From: CAVRGQ01 sp963720785
GTDB lineage: Bacteria; Actinomycetota; Acidimicrobiia; IMCC26256; DASPTH01
Direction: 5' to 3'
Assembly (NCBI GenBank): GCA_963720785.1
Contig: CAVRGQ010000003.1
Location: 124,001 to 188,000, forward strand
Length of the DNA stretch: 64,000 nt
The notes under the pieces are model-generated. The model saw only the letters and a list, made by a program, of their open reading frames with translations, made no database searches and was not told the DNA's origin. How positions within the stretch are numbered: the first letter of the stretch is position 1; every line of letters starts with the position of its first letter. Positions 18,824 through 28,106 of the stretch are shown here, one piece after another. The position numbers and the translations under genes were made by a program.

Positions 18824-19619
18824 GTGACTGCCGGATCGGACTTCCTCGCCCTGCATGACGGCCCGGGTTTCGTGCTGCCGAACGCCTGGGACGAAGGTTC
18901 CGCTCGGCTCTTGGAGCAGGTCGGCTTCCCCGTTCTTGCCACCACCAGCGCCGGCATCGCATTCGCGCTGGGCCGGCCCGACGGCTCGCTCGACGGCGAC
19001 ACGATGATCGATCACGTGGCGCAGATCGTCGCGTCGGTCGCCGTACCCGTCACCGCCGACCTCGAGGCGGGGTACGGCGCAACTCCGGAGGATGTTGCCC
19101 GCACCGTCGCCCGAGTGGCGGAACTCGGTGTGGTCGGGGCCAACCTCGAGGACCAGGTGGACGGCGAGCTGTTCGCGATCGACGAAGCCGTCGCCAGGGT
19201 CGCGGCCGCGCGCGGCGGTGCCGGTGGGCACGTTCGTGCTCAACGCCCGCACCGACACCTACTTCCAGGGTGGAGCCGGTGACGCGTTCGCCGAGACCAT
19301 CGAGCGCGCGACGCGGTACGTCGAGGCGGGCGCCGACTGCATCTTCGTTCCGGGCGTCGACGACGCGGACACGATCCGGCGGTTGGCCCTCGAGATCCCC
19401 GCGCCGCTCAACATCGTCGCCGGCCTGACGAGCACACTGCTGGACGCCCCCACCCTCTTCTCCCTGGGCGTGAAGCGGGTGAGCCTGGGTGGAAGCATCG
19501 CCCGGGCCGCGCTGAGCCTCGTGGAGCGGGCCGGCCGCGAGTTGCTCGAGTCCGGCACCCTCGGCTTCCTCGACGGCGCCATCAGCTACGCGGAGCTGCA
19601 ACGCCGGTTCACGTCCTGA
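18824..19619 (+). CDS. isocitrate lyase/PEP mutase-family protein (frameshifted)
   Basis: 264 residues after repair of a +1 shift at about 19205-19213 (restores 'VPVGTFVLNARTDTY'). The (beta/alpha)8 fold shows 'LPNAWDEGSARLLEQVGF' (outline), the Mg2+-binding Asp/Glu set in 'TADLEAGYG', 'GANLEDQ', and 'NARTD'. The lyase-specific KKCGH loop is absent, as usual in the short PEP mutase/carboxyphosphonoenolpyruvate-like subgroup. Possible activities are oxaloacetate or 2-methylisocitrate-type C-C cleavage; the substrate cannot be assigned. No phosphonate genes are nearby. Confidence 0.8.
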
Positions 19620-19633
19620 CCAGGTCGGGGAGA

Positions 19634-20554
19634 TCACGCAACCTGTTGCCGCAACCTCCAGAAGGCCAATGTGGTGAGGACGATGGCGAGGGCGACGAAG
19701 GCGATCGATTCCCAGGTCTGGAGCGCCCAGAACTGTGAAGCCGGATGCCCGGTGACGATGTCGTGGAGCCCGAGACCGCGTGCGCAGCGGGTGAGGTCAC
19801 CTGCGGTCGTCGCGCGTGTGACGTGACACGAGTTCCGGACGAGCTCTTCGATCGTCGAGGCGGAGACGGTATGGCCCGCGGCGTCGACCGTTCTGGTCGA
19901 TTGCACCCAAGTTCCTGCTGCGGCGCGGCCCGGATCCCCGCCGAAGTAGGTCGTGGGCACGGACTGCGCAACGGTGCCGAGGAGGTGTGGTCGCACCCAG
20001 TTCTGGAAGGTGAACCGGACCGCCACGAATCCGACGACGGTGACGGCCATCGCCGGCAACGTCCGCCGGAGAATGGTGCCCGCGGCGACGCCGAGCGCAA
20101 GCGCGAACAGCGCGTACGCGATCGGCGCGACACCGCGTTGGCCGAAGTTGGCCGTGCCGATGCGGTTGCCGAGACGGTCGATCGGCTCCGCCCACCACGT
20201 GTAGACAAGCGTGTACGAGCCGACCACGGCAACGACGGCGACGCCGATGACCGCGAGCTTCGTGGCCAACCAGCGCGTGCGGGTGATGCTCTGCGTCCAC
20301 GCGAATCGAAAGGTGCCGCTCTCGAGCTCGCGGGCGACGAGCGGCGCGCCCCAGAACGCTCCGATGAAGACCGGAAGCGCGATGAGGACCGAACCGAACA
20401 ACCGGAGCGACTTGTCGGTCGACGAGAAGCTCCCCGACGTCGCCACCTCGGCGATGTGCGCGTGCGTGAGCGCCAGCACGACCACGATCGCGACGGTAAG
20501 GATCGCCGCCAACAGAGCGTTGGCGCGGAACTGACGCCACGCCAGCCAGATCAT
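19634..20554 (-). CDS. ABC-2 type transporter permease of the YtrA-controlled operon
   Basis: 306 residues starting 'MIWLAWRQFRANALLAAILT', with about six membrane segments and a large central loop (residues about 200-265). 'PLVARELESGTFRFAWTQS' is the conserved coupling region seen in actinobacterial bacitracin-type ABC-2 permeases. Its ATG overlaps the stop of the ATPase gene upstream (20551). Together with the GntR gene at 21439 this is the common regulator-ATPase-permease unit controlling envelope stress or antibiotic export. Confidence 0.85.
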   Translation of the reverse strand: MIWLAWRQFRANALLAAILTVAIVVVLALTHAHIAEVATSGSFSSTDKSLRLFGSVLIALPVFIGAFWGAPLVARELESGTFRFAWTQSITRTRWLATKLAVIGVAVVAVVGSYTLVYTWWAEPIDRLGNRIGTANFGQRGVAPIAYALFALALGVAAGTILRRTLPAMAVTVVGFVAVRFTFQNWVRPHLLGTVAQSVPTTYFGGDPGRAAAGTWVQSTRTVDAAGHTVSASTIEELVRNSCHVTRATTAGDLTRCARGLGLHDIVTGHPASQFWALQTWESIAFVALAIVLTTLAFWRLRQQVA

Positions 20555-21442
20555 GAGCGAACCGTCGCCACGTGGACTGGGCGATCAGGTGGCGTGAACC
20601 CCGAGAGGTACGCGAGCACGAGGTCCTCGAGCCCGACGGTCGTGACCGTCCAGCGGGGATCGGTGAGGGGCGAACGCGTGCGGACGAGCATCGTGGTCTG
20701 GCGATCCGTGTGGCTGACGTCGACGACCTCGTCGGAATCGATGAACGAGCGCGGACCGAGCCGCGGGCCGGTGAGGACCCAGTGCGTCGCCAGCAACTCG
20801 TCGATGTCGCCCTGGAGCGCAACGCGGCCGCCCACCATCACGACGATGTGATCGCAGACCCGCTCGATCTCGCTCAGCAGGTGCGACGACAGCACGACCG
20901 TCGGACCGTGCTCGGCGACCAGGCCCATGAGGTCGGCGAGAAACCCCCGACGGGCGAGCGGATCGAGGCTCGCCCCGGGTTCGTCGAGCACGAGAACCTC
21001 GTGGCGTCTTGGCCATCGCCATGGTCAACGCCAATTGCGCTCGCTCGCCTCCCGAGAGGCGACCCGCACGCTGACGCACGTCGAGCCGGAGCTGCTCGAC
21101 GCGGCGACTGGCGAGGTCGTCGTCCCAGGCGGGATTCAACTGCTGACCGAGGCGGAGATGCTCGCCGACCGTGAGCGTCGGGTACACGGGAGCGTCCTGT
21201 GCGAGGAACCCGACCCGTGCGAGGGCCGCGGCGTCGTGCGCAGGCGGTTCGCCGAGCACCGAGATCCGACCCGTGGTGGGTCGCGTCAACCCGGCGATCA
21301 GATGGAGCAAGGTCGTCTTTCCGGCTCCGTTCGCGCCCACCAGCCCGACGATCGCACCATCCGGGAGATCGAGCGTGCAGTCACGCAATGCCCATCGGCC
21401 GGCGAAGCGCTTGCCGAGATCGACACACGAGACGGCACTCAC
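20551..21442 (-). CDS. ABC transporter ATPase of the YtrA-controlled operon (frameshifted)
   Basis: 296 residues after repair. Walker A 'GANGAGKTTLLHLIAGL' (about 37-53), Q-loop 'GFLAQDAPVY', signature 'LSGGERAQLALTMAMA', then Walker B 'VLVLDEPGASLDPLARR' that is split by a +1 shift at about 20997-21002, and H-loop 'TVVLSSHLLSEIERV'. The break lies exactly in the Walker B strand, so the protein would be dead if the shift were real. Start overlaps the GntR stop by four bases. Confidence 0.88.
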
Positions 21443-21831
21443 GCGACACCCTCGCGCGCGGCTTCGCGCACGACGTCGTCGAACAGCGATCGGAGACCGT
21501 CGTCATCGAGACCCGCGCGCCGCCCTTTGGCAAGCCAGACGTTGAGCTCCTTGCGCAGACTCTGGTGCACCTTGGGAGAAGGGCCGGCAAGCGACCGCGT
21601 GACAAAGGTGCCCAGCCCGGGGCGACCCTCGACGAGCCCCTCGAGCTCGAGCTCGCGGTAGGCCTTGAGCACCGTGTTCGGGTTGATCGCAACCTGCGCC
21701 ACGACCTCCTTGACCGTCGGCAGTTGATCGCCCTGCACCAGCACGCCGACGCGCAGGGCCTGGCGGGTCTGCTGGACCAGCTGCCGATACGGAGCGACCC
21801 CGGATCCGGTGTCGATGTGGAACTCGATCAT
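21439..21831 (-). CDS. GntR-family repressor, YtrA subfamily
   Basis: 130 residues: winged helix-turn-helix 'PYRQLVQQTRQALRVGVLVQGDQLPTVKEVVAQVAINPNTVLKAYRELELEGLV' region (outline) and a short C-terminal helical dimerisation tail, the YtrA layout. 'MIEFHIDTGSG' at 21831 is the usual N-terminus of the family and follows a purine-rich ggaagg; the ATG at 21852 would lie inside the palindromic operator and is rejected. It likely represses its own operon until an envelope-active ligand is sensed. Confidence 0.88.
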   Translation of the reverse strand: MIEFHIDTGSGVAPYRQLVQQTRQALRVGVLVQGDQLPTVKEVVAQVAINPNTVLKAYRELELEGLVEGRPGLGTFVTRSLAGPSPKVHQSLRKELNVWLAKGRRAGLDDDGLRSLFDDVVREAAREGVA

Positions 21832-21850
21832 GCCCGCCGCCTTCCCCAGC

Positions 21851-21874
21851 ATCTAATTACCTAGCACATTAGAT
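21851..21874. promoter_or_regulatory. palindromic operator of the YtrA-type repressor
   Basis: ATCTAAT (21851-21857) and ATTAGAT (21868-21874) form a perfect inverted repeat with ten bases between, in an AT-rich patch 20 bases before the gntR start. YtrA-type sites have this form and position, so autorepression is likely. Confidence 0.65.
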
Positions 21875-21910
21875 GATTGGGGAACCTCGGTCCACGCGTC
21901 GATGGTGATG

Positions 21911-21980
21911 AGTGCCCCGCAGGCGGGTCACTCTTCCCCCAAAGGGAGTGCACCGCAGGCGGGTCACTCTTCCCAGCGGA
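21911..21980. repeat. 36-bp tandem repeat covering the permease stop codon
   Basis: Two copies, starting at 21911 and 21947, share agtgc-ccgcaggcggg and tcactcttccc blocks. The stop (tca at 21964) of the minus-strand permease is in the second copy and an identical stop context is in the first, so the 3' end of the gene has been duplicated. Confidence 0.7.
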
Positions 21981-22695
21981 AGAAGCGGGCAGCGAGCAGC
22001 GGCGCGCCGACCGCCCAGATCACCAGCACCGCGAGCTCGCCCGTCGGGAAGGCGACGCCGGGTGTGAGCACCGAGCGCAGCGTCTCCGACAGTGCCGCGG
22101 CCGGCAACGCTTTGGCGAACGCCTCCAGCGCACTGGGCAGCTTGGCGAGCGGGTAGGCCATGCCACCGAGGAACAGCAGCACGAGGAACAGTCCGTTCGC
22201 GGCGGCGAGGTTGGCCTCGGCGCGCAGCGTGCCCGCCATCAACATGCCGATCCCCGCGAAGGCGATGGTACCGAGCAGGATCAGGAACACCGCGCCGATG
22301 AGACCACCGGTGGCCTCCCACCCGAGCGCGATTCCGGTCACCACGATGACCGTGGCCTGCACCGCCTCGATGAGCAACACGGTGACGGTCTTGGCCGCGA
22401 GCAGCCCGAAGCGCGACAGCGGCGTGGAACCGAGCCGCTTGAGCACGCCGTAGCGGCGCTCGAAACCGGTCGCGATGCCGAGGCTGACCATCGCGCTCGA
22501 CATCACCGCGAGCGCGAGCACGCCGGGGACGAGGAAGTCGACCGGGTGCTTCATCGTGGTGTTCACCGCGTCGACCTTCGAGAAGAAGATCAGCACGCCG
22601 AGCGGCACGACGAACGCGACGAGGAGGCTCTCGCCCCGGCGCAGCGTCATCATCAACTCGATGCGGGTCTGTGCCGCGATGCCCCGGAGCTTCAC
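21964..22695 (-). CDS. ABC-2 transporter permease (DrrB-like)
   Basis: 243 residues with six membrane segments. 'HPVDFLVPGVLALAVMSSAM' and 'FERRYGVLKRLGSTPLSRF' (outline; cytoplasmic coupling helix) are typical of DrrB/ABC2_membrane permeases. The C-terminus 'ARFFRWEE' is followed by the tandem repeat. Its ATG overlaps the ATPase stop (22692), so the two genes form a heteromeric exporter of an unknown, probably lipophilic, substrate. Confidence 0.85.
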   Translation of the reverse strand: MKLRGIAAQTRIELMMTLRRGESLLVAFVVPLGVLIFFSKVDAVNTTMKHPVDFLVPGVLALAVMSSAMVSLGIATGFERRYGVLKRLGSTPLSRFGLLAAKTVTVLLIEAVQATVIVVTGIALGWEATGGLIGAVFLILLGTIAFAGIGMLMAGTLRAEANLAAANGLFLVLLFLGGMAYPLAKLPSALEAFAKALPAAALSETLRSVLTPGVAFPTGELAVLVIWAVGAPLLAARFFRWEE

Positions 22696-23621
22696 TCGGA
22701 CTCCACGCCCGTGAGGCGGAGGAAGACGTCCTCCAGGGAGCGACGACCGGCGCGCAGCTCACTGAGCAGGACGCCCTGGTCGCGCAGCCACGTCGCGAGC
22801 AGCGCGATCAGTTCGGGGGTGGCCGCGGTCTCGATCAGGTAGTCGCCGGGGCGGATCTCGCGCACCTCACCGCGGGTGAGGAACAGCGCGGTGGCCAGGT
22901 CGTCGACGGGCAGCCCGGCAGTGGCGCTGAAGGCGGTCTCGTCGGCGGCGGCGTTGGCGGTGAGCGCGGCGGGTGTGTCGCACGCGACCACGCGGCCGTG
23001 GTCGATGATGGCGACGCGGTCGCACAGCTGCTCGGCTTCGTCCATCGCGTGGGTGGTGAGCACGACGGTGACACCCCGGTCGCGCAGCTCGCGGATCATC
23101 GACCACGTGGTCGCGCGTGCGTGCGGGTCCATGCCCGCGGTCGGCTCGTCGAGGAACACGAGCGACGGCTTGCCGATCAGCGAGAGCGCGAGCGACAGGC
23201 GCTGCTGCTGCCCGCCCGACATGCGCCGCACGTAGGTGCGCTTGGCGTCGTCGAGTCCGACGAGGGTGAGCAGGCGCTCCGGGTCGTCGGGGTCGTCGTA
23301 GTAGGCGGCGAAGAGGCGCAGCGCCTCGAGCGGCTTGACGCCCGGGTAGAGGCCGCCCTCCTGGAGCATCACACCGATCTGCGGTCGCAGCGCGGCGCCG
23401 TCCTTCCAGGGGTCGAGACCGAGGACCGACACCGTGCCGGCGTCGGCGCGGCGGTAGCCCTCGAGGATCTCGACGGTGGAGGTCTTGCCCGCGCCGTTGG
23501 GACCGAGCAGGCCGAACACCTCACCGGTCGCGATCGACAGGGAGATGCCGTTCACCGCATGGTTGTCGCCGTAGCGCTTCTCCAGTGCGGCGACCTCGAT
23601 CGCGAGCGCAGGAGGGTTCAC
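22692..23621 (-). CDS. ABC transporter ATPase (DrrA-like)
   Basis: 309 residues. Walker A 'LLGPNGAGKTSTVEIL' (about 38-53), Q-loop 'VMLQEGGLYPG', signature 'MSGGQQQRLSLALSL', Walker B 'LVFLDEPTAGMDPHAR', H-loop 'VVLTTHAMDEAEQL', then a roughly 90-residue C-terminal DrrA-type extension with 'SLEDVFLRLTG'. Partner of the overlapping permease. No regulator is adjacent. Confidence 0.9.
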   Translation of the reverse strand: MNPPALAIEVAALEKRYGDNHAVNGISLSIATGEVFGLLGPNGAGKTSTVEILEGYRRADAGTVSVLGLDPWKDGAALRPQIGVMLQEGGLYPGVKPLEALRLFAAYYDDPDDPERLLTLVGLDDAKRTYVRRMSGGQQQRLSLALSLIGKPSLVFLDEPTAGMDPHARATTWSMIRELRDRGVTVVLTTHAMDEAEQLCDRVAIIDHGRVVACDTPAALTANAAADETAFSATAGLPVDDLATALFLTRGEVREIRPGDYLIETAATPELIALLATWLRDQGVLLSELRAGRRSLEDVFLRLTGVESE

Positions 23622-23706
23622 CGGAGCGGCAGCCTAGGCATTCGTGGCGCGAGGTGGGCGGAGCATCGCACCGCCATGTCGGGTCGCTCGCTCAGCGCTC
23701 GCTCCT

Positions 23707-24783
23707 TCACCGGTCGCGCCAGGCGACGAAGCGGCCGAGGTCGGCGAGGGCGTCCCTGGCCTCGGGGGTGATGGGTGCCTGGTCCAGCGCGGCCAGAGCG
23801 GTGTCGACGAGTGCGGCGATCGACGCCTCCACCTCGTCGACCGCGCCGGTGGCGACGAGGCGCTCCTGCACGGCTGTGATGCGCTCGGTATCGGCGGGCC
23901 CGTCGGCGCCGAGGGCGTCCAGTTCGGTGTCGAGGCCGGGGTCGCGGGCGACGGCCGCGGCGACGAGTGGGGTGAGCTTGCGCTCGCGGAGGTCCTCCCC
24001 CACGGGCTTGCCGGTGACGTCGGGGTCGCCGAACACGCCGAGGAGGTCGTCGCGCAGCTGGAAGGCCTGGCCGATCGGCACCCCGTAGGCAGTGAGCGGG
24101 CCGGCGAGGTCGTCGCCGCGCCCGGCGAGGGCGGCGCCGAGGTGCAGCGGCCGCTCGACGGTGTACTTGCCCGACTTGTACCGCTCGATGAGCTCGGCCC
24201 GGCTGCGCTCCCGGGCGCCGGTGGCGCTGGCCGCGAGGTCGAGGAACTGGCCGACACACAGCTCGATGCGCAGCTCGTCGAAGATCGGATGGGCCGCGGG
24301 CGGCGCGGTGGCGAAGAGCATGTCGGCGTAGACGAAGGCGAAGTCGCCCACCAGGATCGCCGCGCCCTCGCCGAAGCGGCGGGCCTCCCCGCGTGCGGAG
24401 AGCTCGCGGTGCCGGTCGGTGAAGCGCTTGTGGACGGCGGCTTCGCCGCGGCGGGTGTCGCTGCCGTCCATCACGTCGTCGTGCACGAGGGCGAAGGCGT
24501 GCAGCAGCTCCAGGGCGGCACCGACGTCGACCACAACCGGGTCGGTGGGATCGCCGCCGGCGCCGACGAACGCCCAGTGGCAGAAGGCCGGGCGCAGCCG
24601 CTTGCCGCCCGCGGTCACGAGGTCGCGGAGCGCCATGAGGGGCGGCACGAGGTCGCCGTCGACCTGGGCCCAGCGGGCGATCTCGGCGTCGAGCAGGGTG
24701 ACGATGCGCGTCTCGGCCTGCGCACCGAGCTCGGCGAGCGCGGCGGGCAGGGGCGCGGCATCCCGGGGCGGAGGGGCTCCCAT
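23707..24783 (-). CDS. trans-polyprenyl diphosphate synthase (GGPP-type)
   Basis: 358 residues. First Asp-rich motif 'LVHDDVMDGSDTRRG' and second 'FQLRDDLLGVFGDPDVTGKP', with the Lys/Arg set 'GGKRLRPAF' before the first motif: a standard class I all-trans prenyl elongase. Residues upstream of the first motif are small, compatible with C20 or longer products. The start at 24783 is fixed by TAGCAT eight bases upstream. The product would feed carotenoids, quinones or haem farnesylation; which one is not visible. Confidence 0.9.
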   Translation of the reverse strand: MGAPPPRDAAPLPAALAELGAQAETRIVTLLDAEIARWAQVDGDLVPPLMALRDLVTAGGKRLRPAFCHWAFVGAGGDPTDPVVVDVGAALELLHAFALVHDDVMDGSDTRRGEAAVHKRFTDRHRELSARGEARRFGEGAAILVGDFAFVYADMLFATAPPAAHPIFDELRIELCVGQFLDLAASATGARERSRAELIERYKSGKYTVERPLHLGAALAGRGDDLAGPLTAYGVPIGQAFQLRDDLLGVFGDPDVTGKPVGEDLRERKLTPLVAAAVARDPGLDTELDALGADGPADTERITAVQERLVATGAVDEVEASIAALVDTALAALDQAPITPEARDALADLGRFVAWRDR

Positions 24784-24791
24784 CGGGGCTG

Positions 24792-24813
24792 ATGCTAGGG
24801 GCGTCGGTAGCAT
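24792..24813. promoter_or_regulatory. paired divergent -10 boxes
   Basis: TAGCAT occurs on both strands: at 24792-24797 (minus, eight bases before the polyprenyl synthase ATG) and at 24808-24813 (plus, eight bases before the ATG at 24822). Two leaderless promoters fit in a 38-base gap. Confidence 0.55.
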
Positions 24814-24821
24814 CCGCCCGA

Positions 24822-25211
24822 ATGGCCGAGTTCCTCTCCGTGGCGTGGATCACCGAGCTCGATGGCGTCGCGCGGGCGCTGTCGCCCGGTGACGGACCCC
24901 CCGAGCGGCTCGTGGTCGAACAGCAGGTGGCCGGGCCCCAGGGGGTCGCCACCTACCAGTTCCACGTGTCGGCGTCGGAGGTGCGGGTGATGGCCGCTGC
25001 GCCCACCGGCGCCGACGTGGTGCTCGCCACCGACCTCGCCACCGCGGTCGCGCTCCACCGGGGCACCGTCCGCGCGCAGGACGCCCTCGCGGCCGGCCGC
25101 CTCAAGGTGCGGGGCCGACCCGACGTGCTCGGCGCCTGCGCACCCCGCCTCGCCCAGCTCGACGCCGCGCTCGCCGACGTGCGCGCCGCCACCACCTTCC
25201 CCGAGGACTGA
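24822..25211 (+). CDS. SCP2 sterol-carrier-like small protein
   Basis: 129 residues. The layout, 'MAEFLSVAWITELDGVARAL' at the N-terminus, a central sheet 'YQFHVSASEVRVMAAAPTGADVVLATDLATAVALHRG' (outline) and 'DALAAGRLKVRGRPDVL', matches short SCP2-fold proteins that bind lipids or acyl-CoA. No catalytic motif. Start fixed by TAGCAT eight bases upstream. Divergent from the polyprenyl synthase. Confidence 0.75.
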   Translation: MAEFLSVAWITELDGVARALSPGDGPPERLVVEQQVAGPQGVATYQFHVSASEVRVMAAAPTGADVVLATDLATAVALHRGTVRAQDALAAGRLKVRGRPDVLGACAPRLAQLDAALADVRAATTFPED

Positions 25212-25329
25212 GCCTCCCCGCCGCGGTCCCGAGGACCGACCTTCCCGGTCGAGGCCCCGAGGGCCGAGATCCCTGGAACCGGGCGCTCGGGAGTCCTCCG
25301 GTCCCTGTCCGGGCCACCGGTGCGACCGG
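25212..25329. other. intergenic stretch with several short inverted repeats
   Basis: 118 bases with CGGTCC/GGACCG, GACCG/CGGTC and CCGAGG-rich elements that could fold after the SCP2-like gene. I cannot assign a specific function; termination is most likely. Confidence 0.3.
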
Positions 25330-25342
25330 TAGCGTGGACGTG

Positions 25343-26155
25343 ATGCAGCCCTCCTTCGAGCGCCTCCGCGCCATCGCCCGCTACGGCGACGACGACCGTG
25401 TGCTCGTGGCCGAGGCCGCCGACTGCCTCGCGGACTTCGACGACGACCCGGCGGCGCTCGTCGTCACCTGTCGCCGGCTCCTCGCGCACCACCCCGAGTG
25501 TGCGCCGCTCTGGTGGGTGTGCTCCCGGGTACTCGCGGCGCCGGAGCCCTCCGAAGCCGCGTGGGAGTCGGACGAGCGGGTGCGCAGCGACGCCACCGCG
25601 GCCCGCCTTGCTGCGCTCCTCCCCTTCCCCGCCGACCACCCGATCGCGGTGCTCGGTTGGCCCGAGCTCGCGGGCGACGCGCTCTCGACGCGCCCCGACC
25701 TCGAGGTGCTCGCGGTGCGGGGTGCCACCGCCGACGGCAACTGGGAGCGCCGGCTCGCCCGCAGCGACGCCATCGCCCGCCCGGTCGACCTCACCGAGGC
25801 CCTCGCGGCCGAGGTGTCACACGTGCTCGTGGACGCGGTGGCGGCGTCGGGCGAACGGGTGATGGTGCGGGACGGCACCAGCCGCGCGCTCGAGACCCTC
25901 GCCCGCCCCGGCCTCCTCGTGTGGCTGGTCGCCGGCGTCGGCCGGGTGCTGCCCAACCGCCTCTTCGACGCGATGACCGCACTGATCGGCGACGCCGACG
26001 ACCCCTTCGACGAGGGCTTCGAGGACCGCGGCCTCGAGCTGCTCGACGTGCAGCGCTTCGACCGGGTGGCCGGCCCCACCGGCCTCGAGCGCCCCGATCA
26101 GGTCGTCCGCCGCGCCGACTGCCCCATCGCTCCCGAGCTGCTGCGCATCCGCTGA
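25343..26155 (+). CDS. uncharacterised protein with eIF-2B/NagB-like C-terminal region
   Basis: 270 residues. The N-terminal third is helical ('FERLRAIARYGDDDRVLVAE', 'VVTCRRLLAHHPEC'). The middle reads like a Rossmann-type core related to eIF-2B/methylthioribose-phosphate isomerase ('EVSHVLVDAVAASGERVMVRDG', outline), but no catalytic Cys/Asp pair can be recognised. Function unknown. The ATG at 25343 is chosen over the GTG codons at 25334 and 25340 because TAGCGT (25330-25335) ends seven bases before it. Confidence 0.6.
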   Translation: MQPSFERLRAIARYGDDDRVLVAEAADCLADFDDDPAALVVTCRRLLAHHPECAPLWWVCSRVLAAPEPSEAAWESDERVRSDATAARLAALLPFPADHPIAVLGWPELAGDALSTRPDLEVLAVRGATADGNWERRLARSDAIARPVDLTEALAAEVSHVLVDAVAASGERVMVRDGTSRALETLARPGLLVWLVAGVGRVLPNRLFDAMTALIGDADDPFDEGFEDRGLELLDVQRFDRVAGPTGLERPDQVVRRADCPIAPELLRIR

Positions 26156-26204
26156 GCAACCCCCGCGAGCGCGACCGCTTCCGGCCGTTCCGGTTCTGCG
26201 GGCG

Positions 26205-26728
26205 CTACGGCAGCAGTTCCGGAGGATCGCGCCGCTCGCGTCCCTCCGGGTGGTCCCGGCCCTCGGCGTCGATCGCGTCACTCGAACCGGCGGCCTGCCA
26301 GCCGTCGGGGCCCCATTCGTCGACCCGCCATCCGTCGGCGCGGGTGCCCTCCACCCGGATCACCGAAGTGCCCGTCGAGCGCCCGAACCGCCGGGCGGCC
26401 GACCGCTTCGCCAACCCCCGCACCGGCGGCAGCAGGAGCAGCAGGCCGGCGACGTCGGTGACGAACCCGGGCACCAGCAGCAACAGGCCCGCGACGAGCA
26501 GCCAGAACCCGTCGGCCAGGTGACTGCCGGGCACGCGACCTCGTTGAGCTCGGCGCGCATCTTGGCCATCGTGCCCATGCCCTCGTGGCGCACGAGCAGC
26601 AATCCGCCGATGGAGAACAGCAGGAGCACCCCGAGCGTGTCGAGCACACCGATCATGCTCGCGACCTGGAAGAACACGGCGATCTCCACGACGGGGATGA
26701 CCACCAGGAGCAGCAGCACCAGGAACAT
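26205..26728 (-). CDS. fxsA: FxsA-family membrane protein (frameshifted)
   Basis: About 174 residues after repair. 'MFLVLLLLVVIPVVEIAVFF' starts the first membrane segment, followed by two more ('LGVLLLFSIGGLLLV' and, beyond the break, 'FWLLVAGLLLLVPGFVTDVAGLLLLLPPVRGL', outline) and a basic, then acidic tail. A -1 shift at 26535-26542 separates the halves; one more base gives the family-typical 'ELNEG.VPGSHLADG' join. FxsA suppresses phage exclusion in E. coli; its cellular role is unclear. TAGCCT lies six bases before the ATG. Confidence 0.82.
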
Positions 26729-26749
26729 GGCTCCAGGCTACGCGTCACG

Positions 26750-26842
26750 CTTCCTCCCGGGCCTTCGCTCATCGCTCGGACTTCCTCCCGGGCCTTCGCT
26801 CATCGCTCGGACTTCCTCCCGGGCTTTCGCTGATCGCTCAGG
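26750..26842. repeat. 31-bp tandem repeat, about three copies, covering the rmuC stop
   Basis: Copies at 26750-26780 and 26781-26811 are identical (beginning cttcctcccgggccttcgct) and a third, 26812-26842, is imperfect and contains the rmuC stop (tca 26838-26840). The array fills the gap between rmuC and fxsA. Confidence 0.85.
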
Positions 26843-28061
26843 CTTCGAGCGCGAGCTTCGGCATCACCTCCCTCGCCACATCTGACGCGTCCGGGTCGCC
26901 GTCGCTGAGCTCCGAGCGGCGGTGCAGGTCGTCGATGCGGTCGAGCTCGCGGTCGAGCTGGCGCCGCCGCGTGCCCTCGAGCTCGTCGAACGCGTTCCCG
27001 GCCGCGCGACACCGCGCGGCCGGCCTTGTCCATCTGCTCGACGAAGCGGTCCCACTGCTTCCGGAACGCCTGCAGTCGCGTGAGGATCTCGTGTGACGTG
27101 CGACTGAGCCGGAAGTTGTCGACAGCCTGGCGGATCACCGCCAGCACCGCGTACAACGTGAGCGGTGAACAGAACACGACCTTGTCGCGCAACGCGTCGT
27201 CGAGCAGCGTGCGGTCGTGCTCCTGGATGAACGCGTACACCTGCTCGTTGGGGATGAAGAGCAGCACGCAGTCGACAGTGTCGTCGCCGCCGACGTACTC
27301 ACGCGTGGTGACCTCCCTGAGCCGCAGGCGCACGTCCTTCAGGAACTCGCGGCGCATGCGCTCGCGCTCGACGTCGGAGGTGGCGTCGAGGTAGCGCAGG
27401 TAGTTGTTGAGGGGGAACTTCACGTCCATGTGCAGGCACAGGCCGTCGGGCAGGAGGAAGGTGTAGTCGGGAACGCCCGCCGAACCGCCCGCGCCGGTGA
27501 TCGCGACATGGCGGCGGTAGTTGACGCCGTCGACGAACCCCGCGAGGCGCAACACGTCGTCGGCCATGCGCTCGCCCCACTGACCCGCGCGGTCGTGGAT
27601 GACAACGCCTCGCGCAGCGACTGCGTGGACTCGGCCAACGCCGCGCGTGTTGCGCCCGGCCTCCGCGAGCTGCGCGCTCAGTGCGCCGGACTGCTCGCGC
27701 CGTTCGGCCTCGACCGACACCAGGAGGTCGGTGAGGCGCGCCAACTCGGTGCGCATGGCGCCCACCTGCCGGTCGACGACGTCGCGCTCCCCCGCCAGCT
27801 GCTGCGTGCTCAACCGCTGCTGGGCGTCGAGCATCTCGCGGTTCATGCGCACGAGGTGTTCGAGGGCCTGGCGCATGCCGTCGGGCGGGACCTCCGCAAC
27901 CTGGCCCTCCCGACCGGGCCCTCCGCGCCCGACCCATCCGCGACCGACCCATCCGCGACCGGGCCCCGACGCCGACCACGGCGGTTCGCCCGCACCAGCG
28001 CCACGAGCAGCACCACGACCAGGGCGACGAGGATTCCGACGAACGCTCCCATGAGGACCAT
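26838..28061 (-). CDS. rmuC: RmuC-family DNA recombination protein (two frameshifts)
   Basis: About 407 residues: an N-terminal membrane anchor 'GAFVGILVALVVVLLVALV', a coiled-coil region ('LAGERDVVDRQVGAMRTELARLTDLLV', outline), then the RmuC nuclease-like core with 'HVAITGAGGSAGVPDYTFLLPDGLCLHMDVKFPLNNYLRYLDA' (outline; PD-(D/E)xK-like DvKfP), 'CVLLFIPNEQVYAFI' and 'NFRLSRTSHEIL'. Breaks occur at about 27895-27960, next to a 15-bp repeat, and at 26998-27008; the second repair gives 'SRAGNAFDELEG' and the true end at 26838. TACGGT lies six bases before the ATG. RmuC limits inversion at short inverted repeats. Confidence 0.85.
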
Positions 28062-28106
28062 GGGGAGACCGTACGAGGGGGGTGTGACAGCTACCCCCGG
28101 GCCGGG

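Noticed and set aside
15747..18962. A 1071-codon minus-strand open frame.
   Set aside because: Low-complexity Arg/Pro/Ala translation opposite the two-component genes, no domain, explained by codon bias.
21832..21852. ATG at 21852 as the GntR start.
   Set aside because: It overlaps the palindromic operator, and the family N-terminus begins at 21831.
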